DNA from: Allobaculum mucilyticum
GTDB lineage: Bacteria > Bacillota_I > Bacilli_A > Erysipelotrichales > Erysipelotrichaceae
Direction: 5' to 3'
NCBI RefSeq assembly: GCF_022701195.1
Contig: NZ_CP078089.1
Span: 1,798,001 to 1,862,000, forward strand
DNA length: 64,000 nucleotides
Below are positions 16,984-25,416 of the stretch, piece after piece. The notes below the pieces were generated by a model. It was given only the letters and a program-made list of their open reading frames with translations, was not told the origin of the DNA and did not search any database. Position 1 is the first letter of the stretch; every line of letters begins with the position of its first letter. Position numbers and translations under genes: made by a program.

Positions 16984-18637
16984 GGCAATGTCATTAAGTT
17001 AAGGAGGGATAAAAATCGTATACCCTGTTCATGAGCGTTGTCATTTCTTATATTTTGCGTCTCAGGCATGACGAAAAGGATGATTTTCTACCTGTTGAAA
17101 AAATCATCCTGATGACTTTTCGGTTTTCAAATCTGTCACTTCTTCTTTCTGGTATCAGCTCTTCCTTCTCTGATCGGAGATATCCTGGCCAGAAGAAGAT
17201 CTTCCAGTGTACTCAAGCTGATTCTGGCTTTTTTGAACAGCCACTGTTGAATCGTTTTGATGATGAATCCGAAATCTGCCTTCTGCTTGTGCTTTTTGGC
17301 CTGAGCGATGCGCTTCTGGTGCTGACGAGATCTTTCTACCTTGTTGCGCAAACGGGAACAAAGATTGTAGAGAGTCATTTTGGCATAGATCTCTGCCTGG
17401 ACCAGATCAAGCTTCCTTGAATGAGTCCATTCAAGATCGGTGTTTCGTTTCAGTCCCCTGAAGCCGACTTCAACCTGCCAGCGCAGACGGTAGATCTGCT
17501 TGATGTCCTCGGTCCCAAACTCAGCTTCCGACAGATTGGTGCAGACGGTAATGAATGATTCATTCCCTTCGCAGGCAGCTTTGAACCTCACAACCCTGAT
17601 ATTTAAAGGGAGTTCAGTCGTTTGACCGTCAAATTCAGGCTGCTTCCTGTACGAAGAGATGTACTTATAGACATCCCAATGGTCTTTGACATGCCTGTTG
17701 TTTTTACTGGTCAGAATCACATTGAAAGGAATGTCATACTCTTCTGACTCGGGAGTCTTATAGTACTTGAGAATGCTTGTAGATGATGTCTCGTCTTTGA
17801 TACGTATGACAAAAGGGACATGTTCCTTCTGCAGGCGATAGAAAGACATAAGAGCTTCGTATCCCCGATCAGCGATGAAGATGGCTTTCTGAAATGAAGA
17901 ACGCTGAGCGAGTTCAAGAAGAGCTGAATCTTCATTCTTCTCAGAGCCGGGTTGAAGCAGCGCGTCAGTAAAGACGGAGTTGAGGGCGTCGAATTCGGCA
18001 TTCAAATGAACAAAGTGCCTCTTCTTGCCTTTTTTAGAAGCGCCATAGGTGATGTCATTGTCCTGTTCAGGAAGAACTTGAATCTCGCTTCCATCTACAG
18101 CGAGGAGGCGATAACCCTTGAAGGTTTTAACATCAGAGCTGGAAGTTGCCTTGTTAAACCGATTGAAGACGTTTTTATAAAGTGAAGAGTTGATTTTGGA
18201 ACGGGCCTGAGACACAGCAGAGGCTGAAACAGATGATCCGCCCTTAAACAGGATCCAGGGAAAGGAAGCAGCGAGGGATTCCTCTGTCAGCTGAAACGGA
18301 AGAAGGACAAGCTCATGCAGGTCAATCTGCCGCTTACGGGTGAAGGCGGACTGAGAAGTAAAATTGGCAGGGTTCGCCGTTTCTGAGCTGATGATATTGA
18401 GGAAGGTGTTTCTGAAGAAAGAACATTCTTTGGCGATAGCAGTCATAGGGAAAACTCCTTTAAGTTCTCCCCATCGGCTGCGAAGCAGCCGCGCGGCGGC
18501 AGAAATTTGTCAATAGATTTTTAGAAAAAAGTGAAAAAACTCGAATCATTCGAGATTTGACTTGAAGAGTAGAAAAAAGACCACATCACTGCTTAACGCT
18601 GATGTGGTCTGAGAAATCTTAACTTAATGACATTGCA
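16984..18637 (-). mobile_element. Complete IS4-family insertion sequence (1654 bp)
   Basis: The ends carry a perfect 19-bp inverted repeat (GCAATGTCATTAAGTTAAG, 16985-17003 and 18618-18636), and the outermost base pair is mismatched. An 8-bp direct repeat CAGAAATA flanks the element. The single gene inside is a DDE transposase on the minus strand. A perfect hairpin (AGACCACATCA/TGATGTGGTCT, 18578-18610) and a CTCGAAT/ATTCGAG palindrome (18540-18554) lie between the right end and the transposase start. They could shield the transposase from read-through, as described for other IS4-family elements. The intact repeats and uninterrupted gene suggest a recent insertion. Confidence 0.93.
17136..18446 (-). 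CDS. IS4-family DDE transposase
   Basis: A 436-residue transposase. The DDE residues are in LLAVDGSEIQV, IFIADRGYEAL and the Y-(2)-R-(3)-E-(6)-K signature YRLRWQVEVGFRGLK that defines IS4-family enzymes. The C-terminus is basic (REGRADTRKKK). It is full length, in one frame, and begins after an AAAGGAG ribosome-binding site. It should catalyse cut-and-paste transposition of the surrounding element. Confidence 0.94.
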   Translation of the reverse strand: MTAIAKECSFFRNTFLNIISSETANPANFTSQSAFTRKRQIDLHELVLLPFQLTEESLAASFPWILFKGGSSVSASAVSQARSKINSSLYKNVFNRFNKATSSSDVKTFKGYRLLAVDGSEIQVLPEQDNDITYGASKKGKKRHFVHLNAEFDALNSVFTDALLQPGSEKNEDSALLELAQRSSFQKAIFIADRGYEALMSFYRLQKEHVPFVIRIKDETSSTSILKYYKTPESEEYDIPFNVILTSKNNRHVKDHWDVYKYISSYRKQPEFDGQTTELPLNIRVVRFKAACEGNESFITVCTNLSEAEFGTEDIKQIYRLRWQVEVGFRGLKRNTDLEWTHSRKLDLVQAEIYAKMTLYNLCSRLRNKVERSRQHQKRIAQAKKHKQKADFGFIIKTIQQWLFKKARISLSTLEDLLLARISPIREGRADTRKKK

Positions 18638-18645
18638 CAGAAATA
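18638..18645. repeat. 8-bp target duplication, right copy (IS4 element)
   Basis: CAGAAATA matches the octamer at 16976-16983 and marks the original target site. Confidence 0.85.
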
Positions 18646-18752
18646 TGACAGGAGGACAGAAAAGTGAATCTGAAAGCTCCAAAGAAAGCGTCCTGCAGGA
18701 TAGAAAGAACCAAATCTGTTTAGAGTAGAAAACGAAAAAACAGAAATCCGAA

Positions 18753-18760
18753 AACAGTAA
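18753..18760. repeat. 8-bp target duplication, left copy (ISL3 element)
   Basis: AACAGTAA abuts the left end of the ISL3-family element and is repeated at 20469-20476. Confidence 0.85.
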
Positions 18761-18813
18761 GAGGCAATTGCGCTTCGGGTGGGTAAGTCCTTTATTACAG
18801 AATGCTGGTGGAA

Positions 18814-18955
18814 GATCCTTCCTTCCGTCGCCTCGCTCGCGGTTTGGGGAGTTCACAGGTTCCGGATGGCCACAAGGGTTTAAGCGTCAGCGGCCCTTGT
18901 GGACAGACGGGTTCTGTGAAATCATCCAATCCGAGCGGGGCAGGAAGGAAGGATC
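18814..18955. repeat. Large imperfect palindrome inside the ISL3 element
   Basis: Nested arms: GATCCTTCCTTCC (18814-18826) with GGAAGGAAGGATC (18943-18955), then TTCACAG with CTGTGAA, then CCACAAGGG (18870-18878) with CCCTTGTGG (18894-18902). A competing arm GTCGCCTCGC (18828-18837) pairs with GCGAGGCGAC at 18992-19001. No gene overlaps it. Its role is unknown. Confidence 0.6.
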
Positions 18956-19002
18956 CCCCTTCACTTCTAGAGCTGAGCGAGCGCCCAGCCGGCGAGGCGA
19001 CC

Positions 19003-20316
19003 TTATTCAAAATCTGTGTCAGCTGTATAAGCTGGTCTCAGATTTCTTCCCACGTTTGAACAGACAAGCATGATCATTCCGATCAGACTATCCACATCCT
19101 GAAAGCCATACGAACGACGAATGATCAGCTTAATCTTGTTGTTCAGAGCTTCGATCCGCGCATTCGACAAGCCGTATTTCATCGTACTCAGAATTGACTG
19201 CGTGTGGCGCCGGATCTTCCTGCTCAGCTCGACAAACTCCGGAATTCTGCAGCGGCTCGCCCAGGAAAGCCATTTTTTCAGTGCTTCTTCTACACCTTCA
19301 TTCGAGCGGAAGATCGCACGAAGGGACTCCTTGATCTGATATCCGCGAAACAGTTTAGGAAAGACCTTCTGGATGTGATTCAAACTCTCCCGCTGGTATT
19401 CCGTCAGATTTTCAGGATTCTTTCCAAGTGGATATTTCGATCTCTTCAGTGTCACTGATTCTTTTTCCTTTGGTTCGGTTCCTTTCTTTGGACGTCCGAC
19501 TTTCCGTTTAGGTAAAGACTTATCCTGCTCATAGGCTTCTCGCCAGATCCTTCTGCGCATCCGATCGAGAGCATCAATCGCCCATGTAACCACATGATAG
19601 GGATCGATACAGAACTCTGCTTGAGGAGAATTCTCGTTTACCGTGTTTTTGATCCATCGAGCGCCGTCACCACTGACCATCCGGATCTGGGAGGCACAAT
19701 CTTCACCGATTCGTTCATAGAACTTTTCGAAGGTGTTTTTACCAAAGCCATCGTGTGCCCAGACGACCTCGCCAGTCTGCTGGTTCACCACTGTTGTGAT
19801 GTAGGTGTGACCCTTGCGATAGCTGGTTTCATCCACGCCGATCACTTCAAGGTTTTCGAACTTCTTGTCCGGATCTATTTCTTTGACCTTCTGGACTCTG
19901 GCAATGATGGTTCCAACAGTCCTCCAGTTGATCCGCATCAGCTGACAAACCAGCTTTTTGGACTGGTGAATGGCCTGAAAAGCAACCTGCTGCTCGAACT
20001 TTTTGGTGAACTTAGAACCGTGAAATGCCCATGGAACGGCTTCTGTAACAACACCGTGTTCAGCGCATTTGATTCTTTTAACATCGGCCACGATGAACAC
20101 TTTGTGGGTACCCATATCGAGGGCACGCCATCTGCGGGCTCTCGTTTTGGCGTCATATCCCGGCATGTGTTGTCCGCAGTGCGGGCAGATTCCGCTTTCC
20201 TTTTTATGGAGCTTAACGTGGACAAGAACGCTGTCTTTCTGATTGTTCTCCTCAACTTTTACGATGGATACTCCTTTGAGCTTTTGAGTGTTTTTGATAA
20301 GCTGATTGTGGGTCAT
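19003..20316 (-). CDS. ISL3-family transposase
   Basis: A 437-residue transposase. The N-terminal zinc-ribbon/HTH region has CPHCGQHMPGYD and CAEHG. The DDE catalytic core has GVDETSYRKGH, VSGDGARWI and NARIEALNNKIK. The start at 20316 is preferred because AAAGGA precedes it; an upstream in-frame ATG would add 15 residues without a better site. The gene is intact. The reading frame ends just inside the palindromic region near the left end of the element. Confidence 0.93.
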   Translation of the reverse strand: MTHNQLIKNTQKLKGVSIVKVEENNQKDSVLVHVKLHKKESGICPHCGQHMPGYDAKTRARRWRALDMGTHKVFIVADVKRIKCAEHGVVTEAVPWAFHGSKFTKKFEQQVAFQAIHQSKKLVCQLMRINWRTVGTIIARVQKVKEIDPDKKFENLEVIGVDETSYRKGHTYITTVVNQQTGEVVWAHDGFGKNTFEKFYERIGEDCASQIRMVSGDGARWIKNTVNENSPQAEFCIDPYHVVTWAIDALDRMRRRIWREAYEQDKSLPKRKVGRPKKGTEPKEKESVTLKRSKYPLGKNPENLTEYQRESLNHIQKVFPKLFRGYQIKESLRAIFRSNEGVEEALKKWLSWASRCRIPEFVELSRKIRRHTQSILSTMKYGLSNARIEALNNKIKLIIRRSYGFQDVDSLIGMIMLVCSNVGRNLRPAYTADTDFE

Positions 20317-20390
20317 GTGAAAAATTATCCTTTCTGTGTGGGAACTAAAAGGATAACACATGTCCTTTTTACTTATCTAGACTATATCTA

Positions 20391-20432
20391 AAGCAGTTTC
20401 CATCAAACGATCAGAGGGAAACTGCTTTTTTA
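20391..20432 (+). terminator. Terminator inside the right end of the ISL3 element
   Basis: AAGCAGTTTCC/GGAAACTGCTT is followed by TTTT on the plus strand. It should block plus-strand transcription from the element toward the GNAT gene. Confidence 0.75.
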
Positions 20433-20468
20433 ACAACAACGGTTACCCACCGTTAGTGCAATAGAGCC

Positions 20469-20476
20469 AACAGTAA
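20469..20476. repeat. 8-bp target duplication, right copy (ISL3 element)
   Basis: AACAGTAA matches 18753-18760. Confidence 0.85.
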
Positions 20477-20504
20477 TCTGAGAAAAGGGAAGAGGAGGAA
20501 GACG

Positions 20505-20975
20505 ATGAACATTCGCAGAGCAGAATTAAAAGATATGGAAGTCATTGATGACCTGTTAAGTCAGGTTCTCGAAGTCCATCACAGTGCCAGACCGGATCTG
20601 TTTAAAACAGGTGCACGAAAATATACAGACGAACAGCTCGAGCAGATTATTCAGAGCGACGAAACACCGATTTTTGTCTATGAAGATGATGAAGGAAAAG
20701 TACGCGGATATGCCTTCTGCGTTCTGATCCAGAAGCTCCATGACAATATTCTTACCGATATCCGCACGCTCTATATTGATGATCTGTGCGTTGATGCAAA
20801 CAGCCGCCATCAGAAAATCGGCCATCAGCTGTATGACTATGTATGCGACTATGCCCGCAGCATCGGATGCTACAATGTGACGCTGAATGTCTGGGCGGAT
20901 AATGTTTCTGCTCTTCGCTTTTATGAAGGTCTTGATCTGAAACCGCAGAAAATCGGCATGGAAAAGATTCTCTGA
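20505..20975 (+). CDS. GNAT-family N-acetyltransferase
   Basis: A 156-residue acetyl-CoA-dependent acyltransferase of the GNAT fold. Motif A is LCVDANSRHQKIGHQLYDY (residues about 92-110), a variant of the usual R/Q-x-x-G-x-G/A pyrophosphate loop. NVSALRFYEGLDLKPQKIGM is the typical C-terminal alpha4/beta6-7 region. The substrate is unknown. The start follows GAGGAGGAAG. An ISL3 element ends 36 bp upstream and carries its own terminator, so the native promoter has probably been displaced. Expression may now depend on a weak hybrid promoter (TTAGTG at 20453-20458, TAATCT at 20474-20479, 15-bp spacing) or may be lost. Confidence 0.88.
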   Translation: MNIRRAELKDMEVIDDLLSQVLEVHHSARPDLFKTGARKYTDEQLEQIIQSDETPIFVYEDDEGKVRGYAFCVLIQKLHDNILTDIRTLYIDDLCVDANSRHQKIGHQLYDYVCDYARSIGCYNVTLNVWADNVSALRFYEGLDLKPQKIGMEKIL

Positions 20976-21012
20976 TCCAGAAGAAATACAGCCGACAGCT
21001 GCAATGAATAAA

Positions 21013-21041
21013 ACGCCGCAGGCCAATCCGGTCTGCGGCGT
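21013..21041 (-). terminator. Terminator between the GNAT gene and the membrane protein
   Basis: The perfect stem ACGCCGCAG/CTGCGGCGT is followed on the minus strand by TTTATTC, so it mainly serves the minus-strand gene. It may also slow plus-strand transcription from the GNAT gene. Confidence 0.7.
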
Positions 21042-21083
21042 CAGTATATGTTCAGTTTATATATGAAGAGAAGCAGAGCAGAA

Positions 21084-21743
21084 TCAGGAACGCTGCTGAT
21101 CCGGTGCTGCTGTGTTTTCTTTTGAAGTGGTATTTTCCTTTGAAATCGTAAACGAAACCTGGTTGCCATCATCTGCAACAAGGGAAGAAGAGAAACCGTT
21201 GCTGAGAGCTTCATGCTGCGCTTTGCGCAAAGCGAGTTCCTGTTCATCCGGTTCTTTTTTTTCTTCTTCTTTTTTGTGTTCGGCAGTTGCTTCTGCTTTG
21301 GGAGAACTGCTGGCAGCATGATGAGGTTTATAAGGCTTTTTAGCCGGTGCAGGTGCTTCGCTTTTTCCGGAAGGGAAATCTTTTGGGAAGCGGGATCTGA
21401 CTTTGCTCATCGTCCATGGTCCAAGAGCCATGAAGAAGAGCGTTTCAAGAACAAACAGAATGCCGGCTGCAGCAGCCATGGTGACATCATCCAGAGCCAT
21501 GACACAGAGCATGACCACAACATCGGAAATTATCAGCGCCAGTCCGCCTTTAAAAGCAGCGGAGCCATACGTCTTCTGGGCATACGTCCAGATTTTTTCG
21601 TTGTGCTTGGGAAGATCCTTATGTGTGAAGACCCAGCCGTCTTTCTGGCCGGATTTGAGATTATCGAGTACAGCTTTGCCTTTGAAGGCAATCATTGCAG
21701 AAAGAAAAAGATTGCACAGCAGATACAGAATCCAGTCCATCAT
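21084..21743 (-). CDS. Membrane protein with charged C-terminal tail (possibly SdpI-like)
   Basis: A 219-residue protein with three predicted membrane helices (about 3-20, 62-82 and 86-108). A long hydrophilic tail rich in Lys, Glu, Pro and Ala (112-219) contains a KKEEEKKEPDEQE stretch. The segment NEKIWTYAQKTYGSAAFKGG before the second helix resembles the W-x-x-A-x-x-x-x-G signature of SdpI/YhfL immunity-type membrane proteins, but the N-terminal half of that family is not evident. The start follows AAGGAGG. No function can be assigned with confidence. The tail is probably cytosolic. Confidence 0.6.
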   Translation of the reverse strand: MMDWILYLLCNLFLSAMIAFKGKAVLDNLKSGQKDGWVFTHKDLPKHNEKIWTYAQKTYGSAAFKGGLALIISDVVVMLCVMALDDVTMAAAAGILFVLETLFFMALGPWTMSKVRSRFPKDFPSGKSEAPAPAKKPYKPHHAASSSPKAEATAEHKKEEEKKEPDEQELALRKAQHEALSNGFSSSLVADDGNQVSFTISKENTTSKENTAAPDQQRS

Positions 21744-22316
21744 CAGAAAACCTCCTTAAATCCATTGCAAAGTATGTGTGCAGAAACTGTACGCAGATGC
21801 CGTACAGAATATGACAGGGAATAAGACACAGTGTTTGATTGTTCAGTCGGTCTGCGCCGCAAGTCAGTCTGTAAAAGAGATCGCAGGCGGAGAAGGTGGG
21901 AATGCAGAATCCAAAGACGCACAGTCTTCAAAAGAATACACCATCCATCTCAAAGAACAAACTGCCTGGCCTTGGCGGCAGATGCACATTCAGGCAGACT
22001 GGCCGGTATCCAGCCATAATCAGGATCAAGGCACCGTTCAGAATGCAGGGCAATCCGTGTGGAGAAGAGAGTATCAAGTTCAGGAAAGAACAGTGAAAAG
22101 CACAGTCGAAGCGTATAAATCTGCCGTGTACAGTAGAAGAGACCTGTCAGATTTCTGTATACTTTTATACAGACGCTTCCAGTGATCTGGCTGAATCTGC
22201 TCCCTTCGTTGGCGCGCAGACTGAGCTGGAATTCAGAAATGCATCATGATTCATTCATAAAAAGAAAATATATCCGGTATAGGATCAATCATAACTCTGG
22301 AAAGGAGACAGTATCT
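21744..22316. other. 573-bp intergenic region, no supported gene
   Basis: This divergent region lies between two membrane-protein genes. A 135-codon plus-strand frame (21778-22185) lacks a ribosome-binding site and has a composition like the surrounding non-coding DNA. A CTGTAT/ATACAG hairpin lies at 22155-22172. No promoter could be assigned with confidence. Confidence 0.4.
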
Positions 22317-23282
22317 GTGAATAATTATGCACGGAAGGATGTTGTTCCTGCCCTGTTCCTTCTGCTGATTTCTCTGTTTGTCGGCAAGTTCTGGCTTCGT
22401 GCGTTTGGAATTACCGCAATTGTTTTTTATCTGCTGTATCTTACGAAGCTCGTTCAGCCTCGCGGAATCTTTATTCCTCCGCGTCCGGCAAAAAACAGCG
22501 ATTTCTATGAAGCAATGTATACCCATCCTCATGTCGCCATCATGCCAGACTGGCTTTACACAATTTATGGCGTGATCTATTTCATCATCTCGGTAGTTCT
22601 GTTTCTGATCGTACCGGTTTCCCGTTATTTCTATAACTGGTCAAAGATGATGTTCGGCATGGCTTCGAATAAAAAACTGCAGCCCGTTCCGCAGAACGAC
22701 GCAGACATTCCGCTGCCTCAGAATCCGCAGCCCCAGAATCAGAGGGTACCTCATCCCGATCCGGTTGCTCCAAACCGCAATCCTTACAGCGCCGGCAGCA
22801 CACAGAGCCGCCAGGTACCGCCCCGTAATCCGGGGCAGAGAGTATTTGGAAACAGACGTCCGCCTGGACCTAACCCGTCTGAATCCAGCCAGCGCGCTGC
22901 CCAGGAGGCAGTTGAGCGCAGCATGATTTCAAGTATGGAGAGAAATCTGGATGATCTGAAACAGATCCGTGCAAACTCGGAAAAACTGCTTGATACGATT
23001 TTCGGGGGAAGCCGGATTTCCAAGGCGCGTTTTCTGTCCGGTCTTGATTCCGCTGTGGAAATGGCAGAGAAGAATCTTGCGGCTGCTAGAGAGTATCTGC
23101 AGGTCGGCCATAATCCCGAGATTCTGAAAAACTATCTCGACCGTTCCAACAAGATTAACAAAGCGGGTGCTGAGCTCCTCGATTCTCTGGCTGCTCATCA
23201 GCAGAACGAGATGGAAGATGACTTCACCCAGATGACAGACAGTCTGGATGAACTGCAGCGTTCAGTCAGCCTGTACGACTGA
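22317..23282 (+). CDS. Uncharacterised membrane-anchored protein with helical C-terminal domain
   Basis: A 321-residue protein. It has two hydrophobic helices near residues 10-45, a third near 82-106, a Pro/Asn/Gln-rich linker (about 120-205), and a helical, partly coiled-coil C-terminal domain (RNLDDLKQIRANSEKLLDTI to the end). The GTG start at 22317 is preferred because AAAGGAG precedes it by 9 nt; a longer frame to 22182 has no such site. I do not recognise a family; a loose resemblance to XpaC-like helical proteins is not strong enough to name it. It is followed by a strong terminator and appears monocistronic. Confidence 0.65.
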   Translation: MNNYARKDVVPALFLLLISLFVGKFWLRAFGITAIVFYLLYLTKLVQPRGIFIPPRPAKNSDFYEAMYTHPHVAIMPDWLYTIYGVIYFIISVVLFLIVPVSRYFYNWSKMMFGMASNKKLQPVPQNDADIPLPQNPQPQNQRVPHPDPVAPNRNPYSAGSTQSRQVPPRNPGQRVFGNRRPPGPNPSESSQRAAQEAVERSMISSMERNLDDLKQIRANSEKLLDTIFGGSRISKARFLSGLDSAVEMAEKNLAAAREYLQVGHNPEILKNYLDRSNKINKAGAELLDSLAAHQQNEMEDDFTQMTDSLDELQRSVSLYD

Positions 23283-23341
23283 TTACGCAGACACTGAACA
23301 GACTGCTTCTTCTTGTTCCATATCCCATATGAATGATTTAT

Positions 23342-23390
23342 AAACGGACTGTTTTTCCTGCAGCGATGCACAACAGTCCGTTTTCTTTTT
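23342..23390 (+). terminator. Intrinsic terminator
   Basis: AAACGGACTGTT/AACAGTCCGTTT is followed by TCTTTTT and lies 60 bp after the membrane-protein stop. Confidence 0.85.
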
Positions 23391-23933
23391 GCCGGATCCT
23401 GCGGTCTGTTCTGTCAGATGTTCATGATTTTTGATACGTCTGACTCTACAAAGGAGAATCTATATCGGACAGATCCAGAAGCCATACCGCAAAAAGAGGC
23501 CGGAAAGGATTGGTTTCCTGTATGAAGCGGCGAAGAGTCTCTGTTTTCTGAACATGATGTCCAGAACGTTCGATACAGGACAAAATTCAAACGCTAAACC
23601 CATATTTTTTCGAAAATCTCGCAGAGAATGGTCAAAAATTTTTCTGCTCCGCTGAAAATGAATTATTCTTTTGTGTGAATTTTTTACAGCGGTCTGCTAA
23701 GGGAGTTCGACTCTCTTTTTTGGTTTTCTTCTGAACTGCTTTTCGGTCTGGAAAAGTCAGAGAAGGGGAAAGAACAGCCTGCCAGGCTGTCTGAGCTGCC
23801 GGTACTTCTGTCTTTCTGTTCATGATCTGTAGATCAAAAGTTAGACAGATGGACCTGCAGAAGATGTCTCGTTTCTTGATTAGAAAGAGACAGGCACGCA
23901 ACAGAATGGAACACAGAGAAAGGAACACACTGT
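23391..23933 (+). other. 543-bp region upstream of sstT, possible long leader
   Basis: No supported gene. It contains a small stem AAGGGAG/CTCTCTT followed by T6 (23699-23722) that could act as an attenuator about 210 nt before the sstT start. There is no T-box signature (AGGGTGG...ACCGCG) and no riboswitch class that I recognise. Confidence 0.35.
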
Positions 23934-25199
23934 ATGAAATCCATCACTGCAGCTTTAAAGACCTGTGTGAAGAAATACAATTCAACAAGTCTGATTCTTC
24001 GTATCGTAATCGGCCTGGCTATCGGTATTGTCCTGGCGCTCCTTGTGCCTGGATGGACATGGATCGGTGAACTGGGCAACCTGTTTGTCGGCGCACTCAA
24101 AGGCGTTGCTCCGATTCTTGTCTTTGTTCTGGTCGCCAGCGCGCTGGCCCAGAAATCTGCCCGGATTGACCGGCGCTTTGGTACAGTCATCGGTCTGTAC
24201 ATGCTCACAACCTTCCTTGCAGCCGGTCTGGCCGTTGTTGCCAGCGAGCTGTTCCCATTAACGATCGCACTGCCGGAAGCAGCCAGTGCAGATACAGTCC
24301 CTCAGGGACTTGCGGAAGTCATGCATACCCTGCTGGCGAACATCGTTTCCAACCCGATTCAGTCGCTTGCGGAAGGAAACTACATCGGCATTCTGATGTA
24401 CGCGGTTCTCTTCGGCTTTGCCATGAAGTACTGCGGCAGCGATTCTTCGCGTAAATTCATGGCTGAAATTGCGGATGCGATCAGCATGATCGTCCGCTGG
24501 ATCATCAACCTTGCTCCGTTCGGCATTATGGGTCTGATCTACAGCACGGTTTCCACAAGCGGACTTTCGATCTTTACGGACTATGGAAAACTGCTTCTGC
24601 TTCTGGTCGGCACGATGCTTGTCATGGCACTGGTTGTTTCGCCGATCGTCATCTTCTGCTGCCTGCACATCAATCCGTATCCGCTGGTCTTCCGCTGCCT
24701 GAAAGAATCCGGAATTCCCGCTTTCTTCACCCGCAGCTCAGCCGCAAATATTCCGGTCAACATGGAACTCTGCAAACAGCTTGGACTCGATAAGAACTTC
24801 TATTCCGTATCTATTCCGTTAGGTTCAACGATCAACATGGATGGTGCCGCCATCACGATTACAATCATGACTCTTGCAGCAGCCAATACCCTTGGAATCC
24901 ATGTTTCAATTCCAGCAGCCATTATTCTGTCTGTCCTCTCCGCTCTTGGGGCATGCGGTGCATCGGGTGTTGCGGGCGGATCGCTTCTGCTGATTCCGAT
25001 GGCCTGCTCGCTTTTTGGCATTCCGCAGGAAATTGCCATGCAGGTTGTAGCGGTGGGCTTTATCATCGGTGTCGTTCAGGATTCTGTTGAAACAGCACTC
25101 AACTCTGCAGGCGATGCGGCCTTTACTGCAACGGCTGAATTCATGCAGTGGGAAAAAGAAGGCAAACAGCTTCCTGCATTCCTGCGCAGAAAGAAATAA
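23934..25199 (+). CDS. sstT: Sodium/serine-threonine symporter SstT
   Basis: A 421-residue inner-membrane carrier of the dicarboxylate/amino-acid:cation symporter (DAACS) family that imports serine and threonine with sodium. About eight helices and two re-entrant loops are expected. The diagnostic STINMDGAAITITIMTLAAA segment lies near residues 301-320. The GVAPILVFVLVASALAQ loop, NSAGDAAFTATAE and the final LRRKK fit SstT rather than the glutamate transporters. The start follows AAAGGAAC. It is monocistronic, with a terminator directly after it and a long, possibly regulated leader before it. Confidence 0.93.
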   Translation: MKSITAALKTCVKKYNSTSLILRIVIGLAIGIVLALLVPGWTWIGELGNLFVGALKGVAPILVFVLVASALAQKSARIDRRFGTVIGLYMLTTFLAAGLAVVASELFPLTIALPEAASADTVPQGLAEVMHTLLANIVSNPIQSLAEGNYIGILMYAVLFGFAMKYCGSDSSRKFMAEIADAISMIVRWIINLAPFGIMGLIYSTVSTSGLSIFTDYGKLLLLLVGTMLVMALVVSPIVIFCCLHINPYPLVFRCLKESGIPAFFTRSSAANIPVNMELCKQLGLDKNFYSVSIPLGSTINMDGAAITITIMTLAAANTLGIHVSIPAAIILSVLSALGACGASGVAGGSLLLIPMACSLFGIPQEIAMQVVAVGFIIGVVQDSVETALNSAGDAAFTATAEFMQWEKEGKQLPAFLRRKK

Positions 25200-25226
25200 A
25201 CAGCCGCTTCAGGTTTTTGATTATGC

Positions 25227-25271
25227 AAAAAGAAGGTGCAGATCTTTGGGGGATCAGGCACCTTCTTTTTT
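25227..25271 (+). terminator. Intrinsic terminator after sstT
   Basis: AAGAAGGTGC/GCACCTTCTT is followed by TTTT. Confidence 0.88.
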
Positions 25272-25416
25272 GGCTGGATGCGTTATTGAACGGTTTTAGA
25301 ATCAGTCTGTTTGACTGATTTGATAACAAATCGGTTAGAGAACATTAGGGCGTTTCTAATAGGTCGGAGAATGCAATGACCGTACAATAAGAAAAAAAAG
25401 AAAGGAAGTTCTCGAA

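Larger units (their letters stand above)
18761..20468 (-). mobile_element. Complete ISL3-family insertion sequence (1708 bp)
   Basis: The left end (GAGGCAATTGC, then GGGTGGGTAA) and the reverse complement of the right end (GGCTCTATTGC, then CGGTGGGTAA) form imperfect inverted repeats, matching at 16 of 20 positions from ATTGC on. An 8-bp direct repeat AACAGTAA flanks the element, the usual ISL3 target length. Inside are one minus-strand transposase, a large imperfect palindrome at 18814-18955, and a plus-oriented terminator at 20391-20432. The element ends 36 bp before the GNAT start codon, so it has replaced most of that gene's upstream region. Confidence 0.9.

Noticed and set aside
21778-22185. 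135-codon plus-strand frame between two membrane-protein genes
   Set aside because: No ribosome-binding site, no family likeness, and Gln-rich composition like neighbouring non-coding DNA.
23692-23722. tRNA-Ser-like fragment (CTGCTAA loop and GTTCGAC arm)
   Set aside because: There is no acceptor stem, D-arm or 3' end; the GTTCGAC lies in a short terminator-like stem, so the likeness is probably chance.
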